Of a stretch of DNA of 6,937 nucleotides, positions 1 to 6,937 are shown one piece after another. A program made the position numbers and the translations under genes. The stretch is from Deltaproteobacteria bacterium (GTDB lineage: Bacteria > Desulfobacterota > DSM-4660 > Desulfatiglandales > HGW-15): positions 1 to 6,937 of the forward strand of contig JAFGDF010000023.1 of the NCBI GenBank assembly GCA_016932235.1, given 5' to 3'. Under the pieces are notes generated by a model. It saw nothing but the letters and a program-made list of their open reading frames with translations, was not told where the DNA came from and ran no database searches. How positions within the stretch are numbered: the stretch's first letter is position 1; every line of letters begins with the position of its first letter.

Positions 1-3000
1 CCTGATATCGCGGCTTCGGTTTTTCATGCAGTTGCATTGCAGGCCCTCAACACCCTGGCCCGGGGATTTGAACCCAAACCGAAGATTATCTTCAGCGGCG
101 GGCCACTGACCTTCCTGCCGATGTTAAGAAATATATTGGCAATGAAAATGAAAATCGATGATAAAGATATCCTAATTCCACCTCATCCCGAGCTTTTTAC
201 CGCTACAGGCGCGGCTATTCTGCAGTCCCCGAAACCATATACTGTTTCAATTTCAAAATTTCTGGACCGCCTGGAATCGGACCGCCCGGGAATAAGCATA
301 TCCAACAACCGTGAACATCCCCTCTTCGAAAACAATAATGCCTTTCTTTCATGGAAAAAGACACGGTTTGTTCATGTGGAAAGGGTCGGTTTGAGCGAGC
401 TTGAGAATAGCGACTGCTACATAGGGATCGATTCAGGATCCACTACCACAAAGATGGTGATGATCGATGGACAAGGCAGGATCGCCCTGGACTACTATGC
501 CTATAATAAAGGAGATCATATCACTGCGGTTAAGAAAGGCCTTGGTTATTTCTCGGATAAAATGCGCCTTAGCGGGGTTCAACCGCGAATCATCGGGACC
601 GGGGCAACGGGTTACGGTGAAGATTTTATCAGAAATGTCTTCGACCTCGATATGGGAATCGTTGAAACCCTGGCCCATTACAGGGCGGCCCGTCACCTGA
701 CATGGGATGTGAGTTTTATTCTCGATATCGGTGGTCAGGACATGAAGGCCATGTTCACAGAAAACGGGTTTATCCGTAAGATAGAGATAAACGAGGCATG
801 TTCATCCGGATGCGGAACCTTCCTCCAGACTTTTGCCGAAATACTCAACTGCTCTGTGGAAAAATTTGCCGAACAGGCATGTTCTTCCGAATCGCCATGC
901 GATCTGGGCTCCAGATGCACGGTATTCATGAACTCCAGGGTTAAGCAGGCCCTGCGTGAAGGTGCTCCCCTTGAAGACATGGCGGCAGGACTGGCCTATT
1001 CCGTTGTGCGTAATTGTCTTAATAAGGTTCTGAAGATAAAGGATATGTCCGAACTGGGTGAAAAAGTGGTTTTACAGGGTGGAACCTTCCTGAATCCTTC
1101 CGTGCAGAGGGCCTTTGAGATCCTGACCGGGGCTGAGGTATACTGTCCTGATATAGCAGGACTGATGGGGGCCTACGGCTGTGCCCTCGGCGTAAAGGAT
1201 CATTTTTTAAAAACAGGGTCATCTTCCAGATCCCCGGTTGACATCGATAAACTGGTGATGATCGGTGATTGCCGCAAAGATTCTATCCATTGCAAGGGTT
1301 GCTCCAACCAGTGCATTGTGACAAAATTCCAATTCGATAAGGGCCGGACATTCTATTCCGGGAACCGGTGTGAACGAATTTTTTCAAACGGCGGCCAGTC
1401 GGCATATAAGGGATTTAATCTGGTCGAATTCAAGGAAGACCTGCTGTTCAACCGGGAATTAATTCCACGAGAGAGCCCCAGGCTCACAATAGGGATCCCA
1501 AGGGCCTTGAATATGTATGATAACTTTCCCTTCTGGTGCAGCCTCTTTGTAGACCTGGGCTTTGAAGTAAAACTTTCATCTCCTTCCAATATAAAGCTCT
1601 ACGAAAAAGGGACCGGCACCATTATGTCGGACAGTATCTGTTTCCCCGCCAAACTGGTCCACGGACATATTATTGATCTCATGGAAAAGCAGGTGGATCG
1701 GATATTCTTCCCCATGGTAGTATATGAAAACCCTGAGCAGAACGCCTTTAACAGTTATAACTGCCCGATAGTAACCGGATACCCGGCAGTGATAAAAAGC
1801 GCTGTCAATCCGGAAAAAAGGATGGGCATTCCCCTTGACACACCCACCATATCTTTCAAGGATATCTCTCTCCTGAAAAAGAGCTGTTTTGAATATTTTA
1901 AACCATTCGGAATAGGACGGAGGGCCTTTAACAGGGCGCTTGACAGGGCATTTAAAACACACATGGAGTTTAAACAGTCCCTAAGATCAAAGGCCAATGA
2001 GATTATTGAAAGGGCGTCATTTGAAGGCCGCCAGGTGATCATGGTTGCTGACAGGCCCTATCACATGGATAAATTGATAAATCATGGTGTTTATGAAATG
2101 CTGTCACAGATGGGGATGGATGTTGTAACGGCCGATTCGGCACCCCCATCCTCGGGGAAAATCGCGGATGTCGCGGCCCTGACCCAGTGGGAATATACGA
2201 ATCGCATATATAACTCAGGGAATTACGCAAATCATCTGGAGAACGTTGAACTCGTTCAGATCAATTCCTTTGGATGCGGTCTCGATTCAATCGCTATGGA
2301 TGTCCTTCCCGAAATAATGAAGACCTCGGGCAAGAATGTCACACTTGTCAGGGTGGACGAAATAACCTCTCCCGGCTCAATCAAATTAAGGCTCAGGACC
2401 CTGGTGGAATCCCTCAGTTTAAGGAGCAGGATGCCTCCCAAAAAAGCTGTTAAGCTTAACACGCTGCCTGTTTTCACTCACAGAGATAAGGGCAGGGAGA
2501 TCCTGTTTCCCTACTTTTCCAAATTTTATTCTCCACTGATTGAATCCACCTTTAAGGAAACCGGCTATAACATAAATATCCTTCCTCCTCCCGACAAAAC
2601 TTCGGTGGATATAGGACTGAAATATACAAACAATGAGATATGTTATCCTGCTATTATCGTAGTAGGAGACATTATCAAGGCCCTCCAGAGCGGCAGATAC
2701 GACCTTTCCAATGTTGCCGTGGGGATCTCACAGACAGGGGCCCAGTGCCGTGCAAGCAATTATGTCACGATGATAAAGCGGGGACTCCTGGGAGCCGGAT
2801 ATAAGGTCCCTGTGGTTACGGTTCACCTTAAAAGCTCCATTATGAATGACCAGCCCGGATTCAAATTCAATCGTATTCGACTTATAAAAAGCGGATTATA
2901 CGCCCTTACCTTTGTCGACAGCCTTTCCATGATGTACCACCCTCTTCCGGTCAGGGAAAAGATACCTGGAAACGCCTGGAATATCGTCCAAAAATATCTT

Positions 3001-3702
3001 GATCTGTGGGAAAAGGACATGGAGAAGGATGGCACTGACAAGCTCTGTCTCCTCCTTGAAAAGGCTGTTGAAGACTTCAACGGGATTCCTGTAAAGGATG
3101 GCGCCTTTCCCAGGATAGGACTGGTAGGCGAAATATATGCCAAGTACAATGACTTCTGCAATCAAAATGTCGTGAAATGGCTGACTAATATGGGAGTGGA
3201 GGTGGAGGTACCGGGCATGATGAATTTTTTTACCCAGGGGTTGGTAAATTTTCAGGTGGATATTGAAAAACATATCGAAAAAAAGAGTATCCTGAAACCC
3301 CTATCCAGCTATTTCGGAAAGAAACTTAACAATTTTTTCACCAGGATAAACGGCATCCTGGCCAAATACCGGTACTATCACCCCATTCCGGATATCCGGG
3401 AAATAGCCGAAAAAGCAGCCCGGGTGATGGACCTTACCAATCAGTTCGGTGAAGGCTGGCTCATCCCCGGAGAGGTCCTTAAGATGCTGGAAAACGGGAT
3501 TGAAAATATAGTATGTCTCCAGCCCTTTGGTTGTATCGCCAACCAGGTCATTGCAAAAGGCATAGAAAAGAGCATGAAAGATTTATATCCCAACCTGAAT
3601 ATCCTCTTCCTGGATCTGGATGCTAATACGAGTGAAGCCAATATATTCAACCGGCTCCATTTTCTTGTGAAAAGCGCAAAGGTATCACTCGATCTTAGCT
3701 GA
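1..3702 (+). CDS. Giant fused activase / DUF2229 / HgdB-like protein, 5' end cut off by window
   Basis: Predicted ATP-driven Fe-S electron-transfer protein. The frame is open from base 1 with no stop, so the TTG at 37 is not the true start; 1233 codons are visible, and about 200 N-terminal residues are probably missing. Numbering from the window edge: residues 1-80 are the tail of a first BadF/BcrA/HgdC-type domain (SGGPLTFLPML, then TATGAAIL). Residues 140-400 are a complete second activase domain with phosphate loops GIDSGSTTTK (142-151) and DIGGQD (242-247), and cluster cysteines C267 (NEACSSGCG) and C306 (RCTVF). Residues 424-457 are a Cys-rich linker ending GNRCER. Residues about 495-815 are DUF2229/COG3580 (IGIPRALNMYDNFPFW, ICFPAKLVHGHI, DRPYHMD, SFGCGLDS). 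Residues about 820-1233 are HgdB-like/COG3581 (EICYPA, GAQCRASNY, VGEIYAKYND, QPFGC, LDLDANTSEAN). In characterised relatives the activase dimer hydrolyses ATP to reduce a partner cluster. Here activase and acceptor modules share one chain. It is likely cytosolic, as no membrane segment is seen. The substrate is unknown. Confidence 0.5.
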   Translation, partial: PDIAASVFHAVALQALNTLARGFEPKPKIIFSGGPLTFLPMLRNILAMKMKIDDKDILIPPHPELFTATGAAILQSPKPYTVSISKFLDRLESDRPGISISNNREHPLFENNNAFLSWKKTRFVHVERVGLSELENSDCYIGIDSGSTTTKMVMIDGQGRIALDYYAYNKGDHITAVKKGLGYFSDKMRLSGVQPRIIGTGATGYGEDFIRNVFDLDMGIVETLAHYRAARHLTWDVSFILDIGGQDMKAMFTENGFIRKIEINEACSSGCGTFLQTFAEILNCSVEKFAEQACSSESPCDLGSRCTVFMNSRVKQALREGAPLEDMAAGLAYSVVRNCLNKVLKIKDMSELGEKVVLQGGTFLNPSVQRAFEILTGAEVYCPDIAGLMGAYGCALGVKDHFLKTGSSSRSPVDIDKLVMIGDCRKDSIHCKGCSNQCIVTKFQFDKGRTFYSGNRCERIFSNGGQSAYKGFNLVEFKEDLLFNRELIPRESPRLTIGIPRALNMYDNFPFWCSLFVDLGFEVKLSSPSNIKLYEKGTGTIMSDSICFPAKLVHGHIIDLMEKQVDRIFFPMVVYENPEQNAFNSYNCPIVTGYPAVIKSAVNPEKRMGIPLDTPTISFKDISLLKKSCFEYFKPFGIGRRAFNRALDRAFKTHMEFKQSLRSKANEIIERASFEGRQVIMVADRPYHMDKLINHGVYEMLSQMGMDVVTADSAPPSSGKIADVAALTQWEYTNRIYNSGNYANHLENVELVQINSFGCGLDSIAMDVLPEIMKTSGKNVTLVRVDEITSPGSIKLRLRTLVESLSLRSRMPPKKAVKLNTLPVFTHRDKGREILFPYFSKFYSPLIESTFKETGYNINILPPPDKTSVDIGLKYTNNEICYPAIIVVGDIIKALQSGRYDLSNVAVGISQTGAQCRASNYVTMIKRGLLGAGYKVPVVTVHLKSSIMNDQPGFKFNRIRLIKSGLYALTFVDSLSMMYHPLPVREKIPGNAWNIVQKYLDLWEKDMEKDGTDKLCLLLEKAVEDFNGIPVKDGAFPRIGLVGEIYAKYNDFCNQNVVKWLTNMGVEVEVPGMMNFFTQGLVNFQVDIEKHIEKKSILKPLSSYFGKKLNNFFTRINGILAKYRYYHPIPDIREIAEKAARVMDLTNQFGEGWLIPGEVLKMLENGIENIVCLQPFGCIANQVIAKGIEKSMKDLYPNLNILFLDLDANTSEANIFNRLHFLVKSAKVSLDLS

Positions 3703-4041
3703 AGGCGCGGATTCACCCTTATTCCTTCCGACCCTCTCGTTGTATTCAAAATACCATCTGATTGCGGTATTTTCCAGCCTGTAATAATGGAAAACATAGA
3801 ACATTGTCAACACAAGCAGTATCACAAACAGGACAAGCAACAGGAAAATTTTCAGAAAAAGAAAAAGGGCAAGAAATCCCAAAGTGCAAAAGATCACAAA
3901 AAGCATAACTATGAGATGAACCAGTCTTTCATGCTGAAGAAAAGATATCTGTTCCCTGTGAAAAGAGATGAAGGCATCATCGAATCGGTCTTTTTCCAGT
4001 GCTTCCCTGTGCTCCTTTATGAATTCAGTCACTCCCTTCAT
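3685..4041 (-). CDS. Small two-helix membrane protein, translationally coupled to the HgdB-like gene
   Basis: A 118-residue protein of unknown function. A charged N-terminal region (residues 1-40, with the motif FLQHERLVHL at 34-43) precedes two closely spaced hydrophobic helices, about 41-63 and 65-84, separated only by K64. A polar tail starting HYYRLEN (85-91) follows. This predicts a membrane hairpin with both ends on the same, probably cytoplasmic, side. I chose the ATG at 4041 because GGAGG (4055-4051) lies 9 bases upstream. The longer in-frame ATG at 4071 has no comparable site and would lengthen the overlap with the upstream gene. From 4041 the gene overlaps the end of the HgdB-like gene by 17 bases, which suggests coupled translation. 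Its 3' end overlaps the convergent plus-strand gene by 18 bases. I recall similar unnamed small membrane proteins beside such activases in other anaerobes but cannot verify this. A membrane anchor or accessory for the reductase is only an inference from position. Confidence 0.5.
   Translation of the reverse strand: MKGVTEFIKEHREALEKDRFDDAFISFHREQISFLQHERLVHLIVMLFVIFCTLGFLALFLFLKIFLLLVLFVILLVLTMFYVFHYYRLENTAIRWYFEYNERVGRNKGESAPSAKIE
3748..3773. terminator. Perfect 8-bp inverted repeat, possible weak terminator for the plus-strand gene
   Basis: AAAATACC (3748-3755) and GGTATTTT (3766-3773) are perfect complements around a 10-base loop, 46 bases after the plus-strand stop. The 5' arm begins with four A and the 3' arm ends with four T, as in bidirectional terminators. 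The stem has only two G-C pairs, and the T run is part of the stem and is followed by CC. It also lies wholly inside the minus-strand membrane-protein gene, so it may be a chance result of codon use. Confidence 0.5.
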
Positions 4042-5407
4042 TTTTCTCACCCTCCCGCCTTTTCCCGCCATGCCTGAGCATATGCTGTTGCGCCTGATAC
4101 ATAAATGTCCTTATCGCAGCCTCCCTGCCGGGCTGGACACTTGAATCATAGGGTGTATCCAGATAAGGTATGCCCAAGCTATCCGCAAGGGGGTTTATTA
4201 CCGCTGAAGTCGCAGTGCTCGGCATGCATGCAAATGGATAGACATTGACTACGCCGTCAAAACCATTCCTCGCGTATTCAATGATCCCTGCTATGCTCAG
4301 ACATGCCTCGGTTCCAACATCGAAACTGAAAATGTCCTCTTCCAGGAGTAAATCTTCCAGGTGGGAAATCTTATGATCCTCCGCCAGCTCCATTATGGGC
4401 CTGACACGTTTGTAAACCATTGCCTGCCGGGATTCCTGATAATAGAGCTCCCCTGAAAACCTGGCGATCCTTTTTAAGGCATCCCACATTTTGTTCAAAC
4501 GGAATTGTTTAAGGTTTAATCTGAAATCAGACCGTGCGAACCTCAGTTTGCTGTATGTGATGTAATTCACCCATTCGGATATGGATGCGTTAACAACCTC
4601 CGCGCCATATCTTTCCAGGCCCCTGATAAGATCCTGATTTGAGTGGACCTGGCTTCTCAGGTATATCTCACCGACGATACCGATCATCGGTTTGGCGGGG
4701 ATGGTATGATCTATAATATTTTTCCCCTCCTGAACCACATCTTCCAGCCTTTTAAGTATGACATCAAACTCTTTTCCGGGGCCATATTTTTCAAAAACAT
4801 CCGACATTTCTCCCATGACCTTTTCCATAAAGAGATCCGCAGACCCGGCTTTTCGTTCATAGGGTCTTATTCTCCATAAGAGCCTGTCCATGATATCCGA
4901 CACCACAACGGAGAAATGCATTGCCTTTCTTAGATCCCCTGAGCGCCTTTTATCAATCAGCCCGCTCAATGAATAACCGTCTTTTGTAGTGAGTGTTCCT
5001 ATTTTTAGACGATTCAACCCCGGGAAAGAGTCCAGGACAATCCTTTGATATTTATTATACATACCGAAGCGACAGGGTCCGTCCGCTTCAGGCATGAAAT
5101 AGATATAGTCCTCCGGCCTGAACTCCTTCCCCTTTTCCTGCTCTTCCCTTTTCATAAAATAAAGTATATCACCCAGGGTGACCTGGCACGGAAAGCACTC
5201 TTTGCCCGAAGAATATTCCAGCCCGATATCAAGTCCCTTGTATGTATCCATTACCAGGGCATTCACTCCAAATCCCCTGAAAACCCCTGCTATGAGATGA
5301 CACCCTATCCTGTTCATCTCAGGAATCAGGAGGGTCTTGCCTGCGAGGTTAAACCGTCCCACATTTTCTGAAAGGGATATGAATGTCCTTTTTTTATCCT
5401 TTTCCAT
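4025..5407 (-). CDS. Stand-alone HgdB-like (COG3581, 2-hydroxyacyl-CoA dehydratase D-component-type) protein
   Basis: A complete 460-residue gene, probably the Fe-S acceptor subunit working with the activase/DUF2229 protein encoded just upstream. Signatures in order: LIPEMNRIGCHL with C36; SGKECFPCQVTLGDIL with C71 and C74; ADGPCRFGMY with C112; VGEIYLRSQVHSNQD (245-259); DVGTEACLSIAG with C369; YPFACMPST with C394; and a C-terminal DTPYDSS segment. Family members resemble the electron-accepting subunits of 2-hydroxyacyl-CoA dehydratases, where cysteines bind a [4Fe-4S] or related cluster. Which of these cysteines bind a cluster is inference. The protein lacks membrane segments and should be cytosolic. 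It starts 33 bases after the stop of the preceding gene. The ATG at 5407 has only AGAAG directly abutting it as a ribosome site, which is weak. An in-frame TAG lies upstream, so the start cannot move far out. It corresponds to the C-terminal module of the plus-strand fused protein, but with different motif details (GPCRFGMY against GAQCRASNY). The family assignment is firm; the reaction is unknown. Confidence 0.5.
   Translation of the reverse strand: MEKDKKRTFISLSENVGRFNLAGKTLLIPEMNRIGCHLIAGVFRGFGVNALVMDTYKGLDIGLEYSSGKECFPCQVTLGDILYFMKREEQEKGKEFRPEDYIYFMPEADGPCRFGMYNKYQRIVLDSFPGLNRLKIGTLTTKDGYSLSGLIDKRRSGDLRKAMHFSVVVSDIMDRLLWRIRPYERKAGSADLFMEKVMGEMSDVFEKYGPGKEFDVILKRLEDVVQEGKNIIDHTIPAKPMIGIVGEIYLRSQVHSNQDLIRGLERYGAEVVNASISEWVNYITYSKLRFARSDFRLNLKQFRLNKMWDALKRIARFSGELYYQESRQAMVYKRVRPIMELAEDHKISHLEDLLLEEDIFSFDVGTEACLSIAGIIEYARNGFDGVVNVYPFACMPSTATSAVINPLADSLGIPYLDTPYDSSVQPGREAAIRTFMYQAQQHMLRHGGKRREGEKNEGSD
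4051..4055 (-). promoter_or_regulatory. Ribosome binding site that decides the membrane-protein start
   Basis: Read on the minus strand, GGAGG is followed by nine bases and then the ATG at 4041. It is a consensus Shine-Dalgarno site lying inside the last codons of the HgdB-like gene. The alternative ATG at 4071 has only a short CAGG near it. This favours the 118-residue over the 128-residue product and suggests that translation is coupled to termination of the upstream gene at 4025. Confidence 0.5.
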
Positions 5408-5440
5408 CTTCTGAAAATCCGATCTGCTTCTCTATTGATG

Positions 5441-6937
5441 CTAATTAGACAATCTTAATTCTTTGAACGACCTGCTCTCCTGTTTCTTCATGCAGTTGTC
5501 GATCACGTTGCTGAAAGCCTCCAGCCTTGTCATAACACCGGCAACCGCGCTGTGCTCATCCATTTCCAGGATAAGATATGGCTTATCATTCATGATATAT
5601 TTATAAAAATGCTCTATAAAGGAGTCGGCCCCGCAACTGAAATTCGTGATGTGAAGACCGAAAAAATTCGGCCGGTCTTCAATAAACTTCGCCGTTTTAA
5701 GAATCTGCACACCCAGCCCCCAGTACATATTAGGGAAATCGGAAAGATCTATTGACCTGGCGTCGATAAAATCCATTGGAACGGCCGTGACCCCGATCTT
5801 GGAGAGGTTTCTTCCTATTCTCAGGTTCAACCTTTCATCGTAAAGATTATAAGGGCGTCCGGTAACCACGACAAGCGGGCTGTCCGCTTCATGGGAATCC
5901 AGTATCTCCGAGCCCTTTGCGTACATCTCCAGGATAAACCTGTCCTGTCTTTCCAAAGCATAATAGAGGGCCTCTGTTATCTCTTTCCTGCTTTTCCCGA
6001 TCCTTCCGGATAGACCTTCGGCAACTTCGATCGCCAATGTAGGAAAGTCATTTTTCAGGTGAAGAATCGGTGAAAGAAGGCTGTCCCTGTCGAGTTTCAT
6101 GGCCGCTCTGGCCATGTAACTGTTTGCCTGCACCAGGGGGCAATAGAAACCCCTTTCCGACTCATCGCCTGTGGGGATATCAATGATGACCGGAAGAAAT
6201 AGATACCTTGTCTTTCCCGCAAGCTCATTTATATGCCCGTGTGAAACCTTTATCGGATAGCATGTCTCCGCGGTCATAGACTCAATCCCTTTTCCCGAAA
6301 TACGGTTATTTGTCGGCTGGGTCAGGACAAGCCTGAAGCCCAGGCAGTCAAAAAAATTGGCCCATAAAACGCCGTTCTGGAATGTATAAAGGGCTCTCTG
6401 CATACCAACTGTCGGTCTCCCATCCACTTCCATCAAGGGCCTTTCCGGATCCAGCACTTCATAAAGGCCTGACAGGTATGTCTGCCATATATTTTCTCTC
6501 AGATCAAAAAAGTTCTCCTTTTTATGACCTTTTCCCCTTGTCAATTCATAACGTCCGCATTCTCCTCCCCATACACTCTTTCTTCCGTCAAAATCATATA
6601 TCTTCAGCTTGCACTGATTATGGCACGCGGGATCCGCTGTGCAGATCTTCTCCGAATAGCTCATACGGTCGTTAATAGAGCTTTCCAGCCCCCTGAAGAT
6701 GGTCTTGCTCCCCTGCCCTGCGGTCATCTTTTCAAGGACACTGATCGCGGCTCCAAAGGCACCCAGTACCTCCCTGTGTTTGGGTACGATCAGTCCCCTT
6801 CCGAGGATGTTTTCAAAGGCGGCCACAACCCCCTTGTTTAATGAAGGACCACCTAAAAACATTACATTCCGGCCGATCTTCCTTTTTCCGACAACACGGT
6901 TAAGATAGTTATGGGCCACTGCATAACATAGCCCCGC
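5441..6937 (-). CDS. Activase C-terminus + DUF2229 (COG1924/COG3580) protein, 5' end cut off by window
   Basis: Predicted ATP-dependent activase fused to a DUF2229 module, the first gene visible in the minus-strand cluster. The frame is open to base 6937, where codons read AGLCYA before the GTG at 6919, so that GTG is an internal valine and not a start; 498 residues are visible. Numbering from the window edge: residues 1-70 are the end of a BadF/HgdC-type ATPase domain (NYLNRVVG, FLGGPSLNKGVV, GAFGAAI). The nucleotide-binding loops and cluster cysteines lie outside the window. Residues 99-127 are a Cys-rich linker (C99, C105, C109, C127; ending GGECGRYE). The rest is DUF2229/COG3580: VGMQRALYTFQNGVLW (177-192), ETCYPIKVSHGHI with C226, YCPLVQANSY with C266, GRPYNLYDERLN, NFSCGADSF with C435, and DEHSAVAGVMTRLEAF (460-475). 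The HgdB-like module that is fused in the plus-strand protein is a separate gene here, 33 bases downstream, so the two products probably form a complex. The substrate is unknown, and the number of activase domains cannot be judged from this fragment. Confidence 0.5.
   Translation of the reverse strand, partial: AGLCYAVAHNYLNRVVGKRKIGRNVMFLGGPSLNKGVVAAFENILGRGLIVPKHREVLGAFGAAISVLEKMTAGQGSKTIFRGLESSINDRMSYSEKICTADPACHNQCKLKIYDFDGRKSVWGGECGRYELTRGKGHKKENFFDLRENIWQTYLSGLYEVLDPERPLMEVDGRPTVGMQRALYTFQNGVLWANFFDCLGFRLVLTQPTNNRISGKGIESMTAETCYPIKVSHGHINELAGKTRYLFLPVIIDIPTGDESERGFYCPLVQANSYMARAAMKLDRDSLLSPILHLKNDFPTLAIEVAEGLSGRIGKSRKEITEALYYALERQDRFILEMYAKGSEILDSHEADSPLVVVTGRPYNLYDERLNLRIGRNLSKIGVTAVPMDFIDARSIDLSDFPNMYWGLGVQILKTAKFIEDRPNFFGLHITNFSCGADSFIEHFYKYIMNDKPYLILEMDEHSAVAGVMTRLEAFSNVIDNCMKKQESRSFKELRLSN

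Noticed and set aside
37..39. TTG at 37 as the start of the giant plus-strand gene.
   Set aside because: Codons 1-36 are in frame, have no stop, and read DIAASVFHAVALQ, which matches the usual run-in of this activase domain. The gene begins before the window.
1576..1962. Long minus-strand open frame (128 codons) opposite the DUF2229 module.
   Set aside because: It lies entirely antisense to a strongly conserved coding segment, shows no family motif, and has no operon context.
4042..4071. Ten-residue N-terminal extension (MAGKGGRVRK) of the membrane protein from the ATG at 4071.
   Set aside because: There is no good ribosome site before 4071, whereas GGAGG is well placed before the ATG at 4041. 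The basic extension is also the out-of-frame reading of the upstream gene's Lys/Arg-rich tail.
3787..4077. Plus-strand reading frame for a Lys/Gln/His-rich 96-residue protein.
   Set aside because: It is the complement of the Leu/Phe-rich membrane-helix codons on the minus strand, which produce runs of Lys and Gln codons. It has no recognisable motif, and the minus gene has a strong ribosome site and a coherent helix hairpin.
5408..5440. A promoter or terminator in the 33-base gap between the two large minus-strand genes.
   Set aside because: I see no hairpin with a T run and no convincing -35/-10 pair. The short gap fits a single operon.
6917..6919. GTG at 6919 as the start of the minus-strand activase gene.
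   Set aside because: The upstream codons AGLCYA continue the domain sequence to the window edge, and the ATPase domain would otherwise lack its nucleotide-binding half. This is an edge effect, not a truncated gene.

Overview
All four genes in this window are coding, and they tile it with only a 33-base gap on the minus strand, so there is no long non-coding stretch. Three of them, or their fragments, belong to one enzyme superfamily. These are the BadF/BcrA/HgdC-type ATPase activators (COG1924), the DUF2229-type proteins (COG3580) and the HgdB-like proteins (COG3581) related to 2-hydroxyacyl-CoA dehydratases, benzoyl-CoA reductases and double-cubane-cluster proteins. In characterised members, ATP hydrolysis by the activator pushes a single low-potential electron into the partner Fe-S protein, a mechanism sometimes called an 'archerase'. 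The host is most likely a strict anaerobe. The base composition is moderate, and very large fused activases of this kind are, from general knowledge, common in Desulfobacterota, Clostridia and spirochaetes. I cannot place it more narrowly.

Layout. On the plus strand, bases 1-3702 hold the 3' part of one giant gene. It encodes the end of a first activase domain, a complete second activase domain, a Cys-rich linker, a DUF2229 module and an HgdB-like module, all in one polypeptide. On the minus strand, reading right to left, 6937-5441 holds the 3' part of a second activase + DUF2229 gene. It is followed after 33 bases by a stand-alone HgdB-like gene (5407-4025). That gene overlaps a small two-helix membrane protein gene (4041-3685) by 17 bases. 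The plus gene and the minus cluster converge, and their coding ends overlap by 18 bases.

The window therefore shows two versions of one machine tail to tail: a fully fused one on the plus strand and a split one on the minus strand. Signature motifs differ enough between the two HgdB-like modules and between the two DUF2229 modules that they look like distinct subfamilies rather than a recent duplication. No classical substrate-specific partner such as HgdA/HgdB, FldBC or BcrBC, no CoA-transferase and no ferredoxin is visible, so the substrate of either system is unknown. Both large genes run off the window edges.
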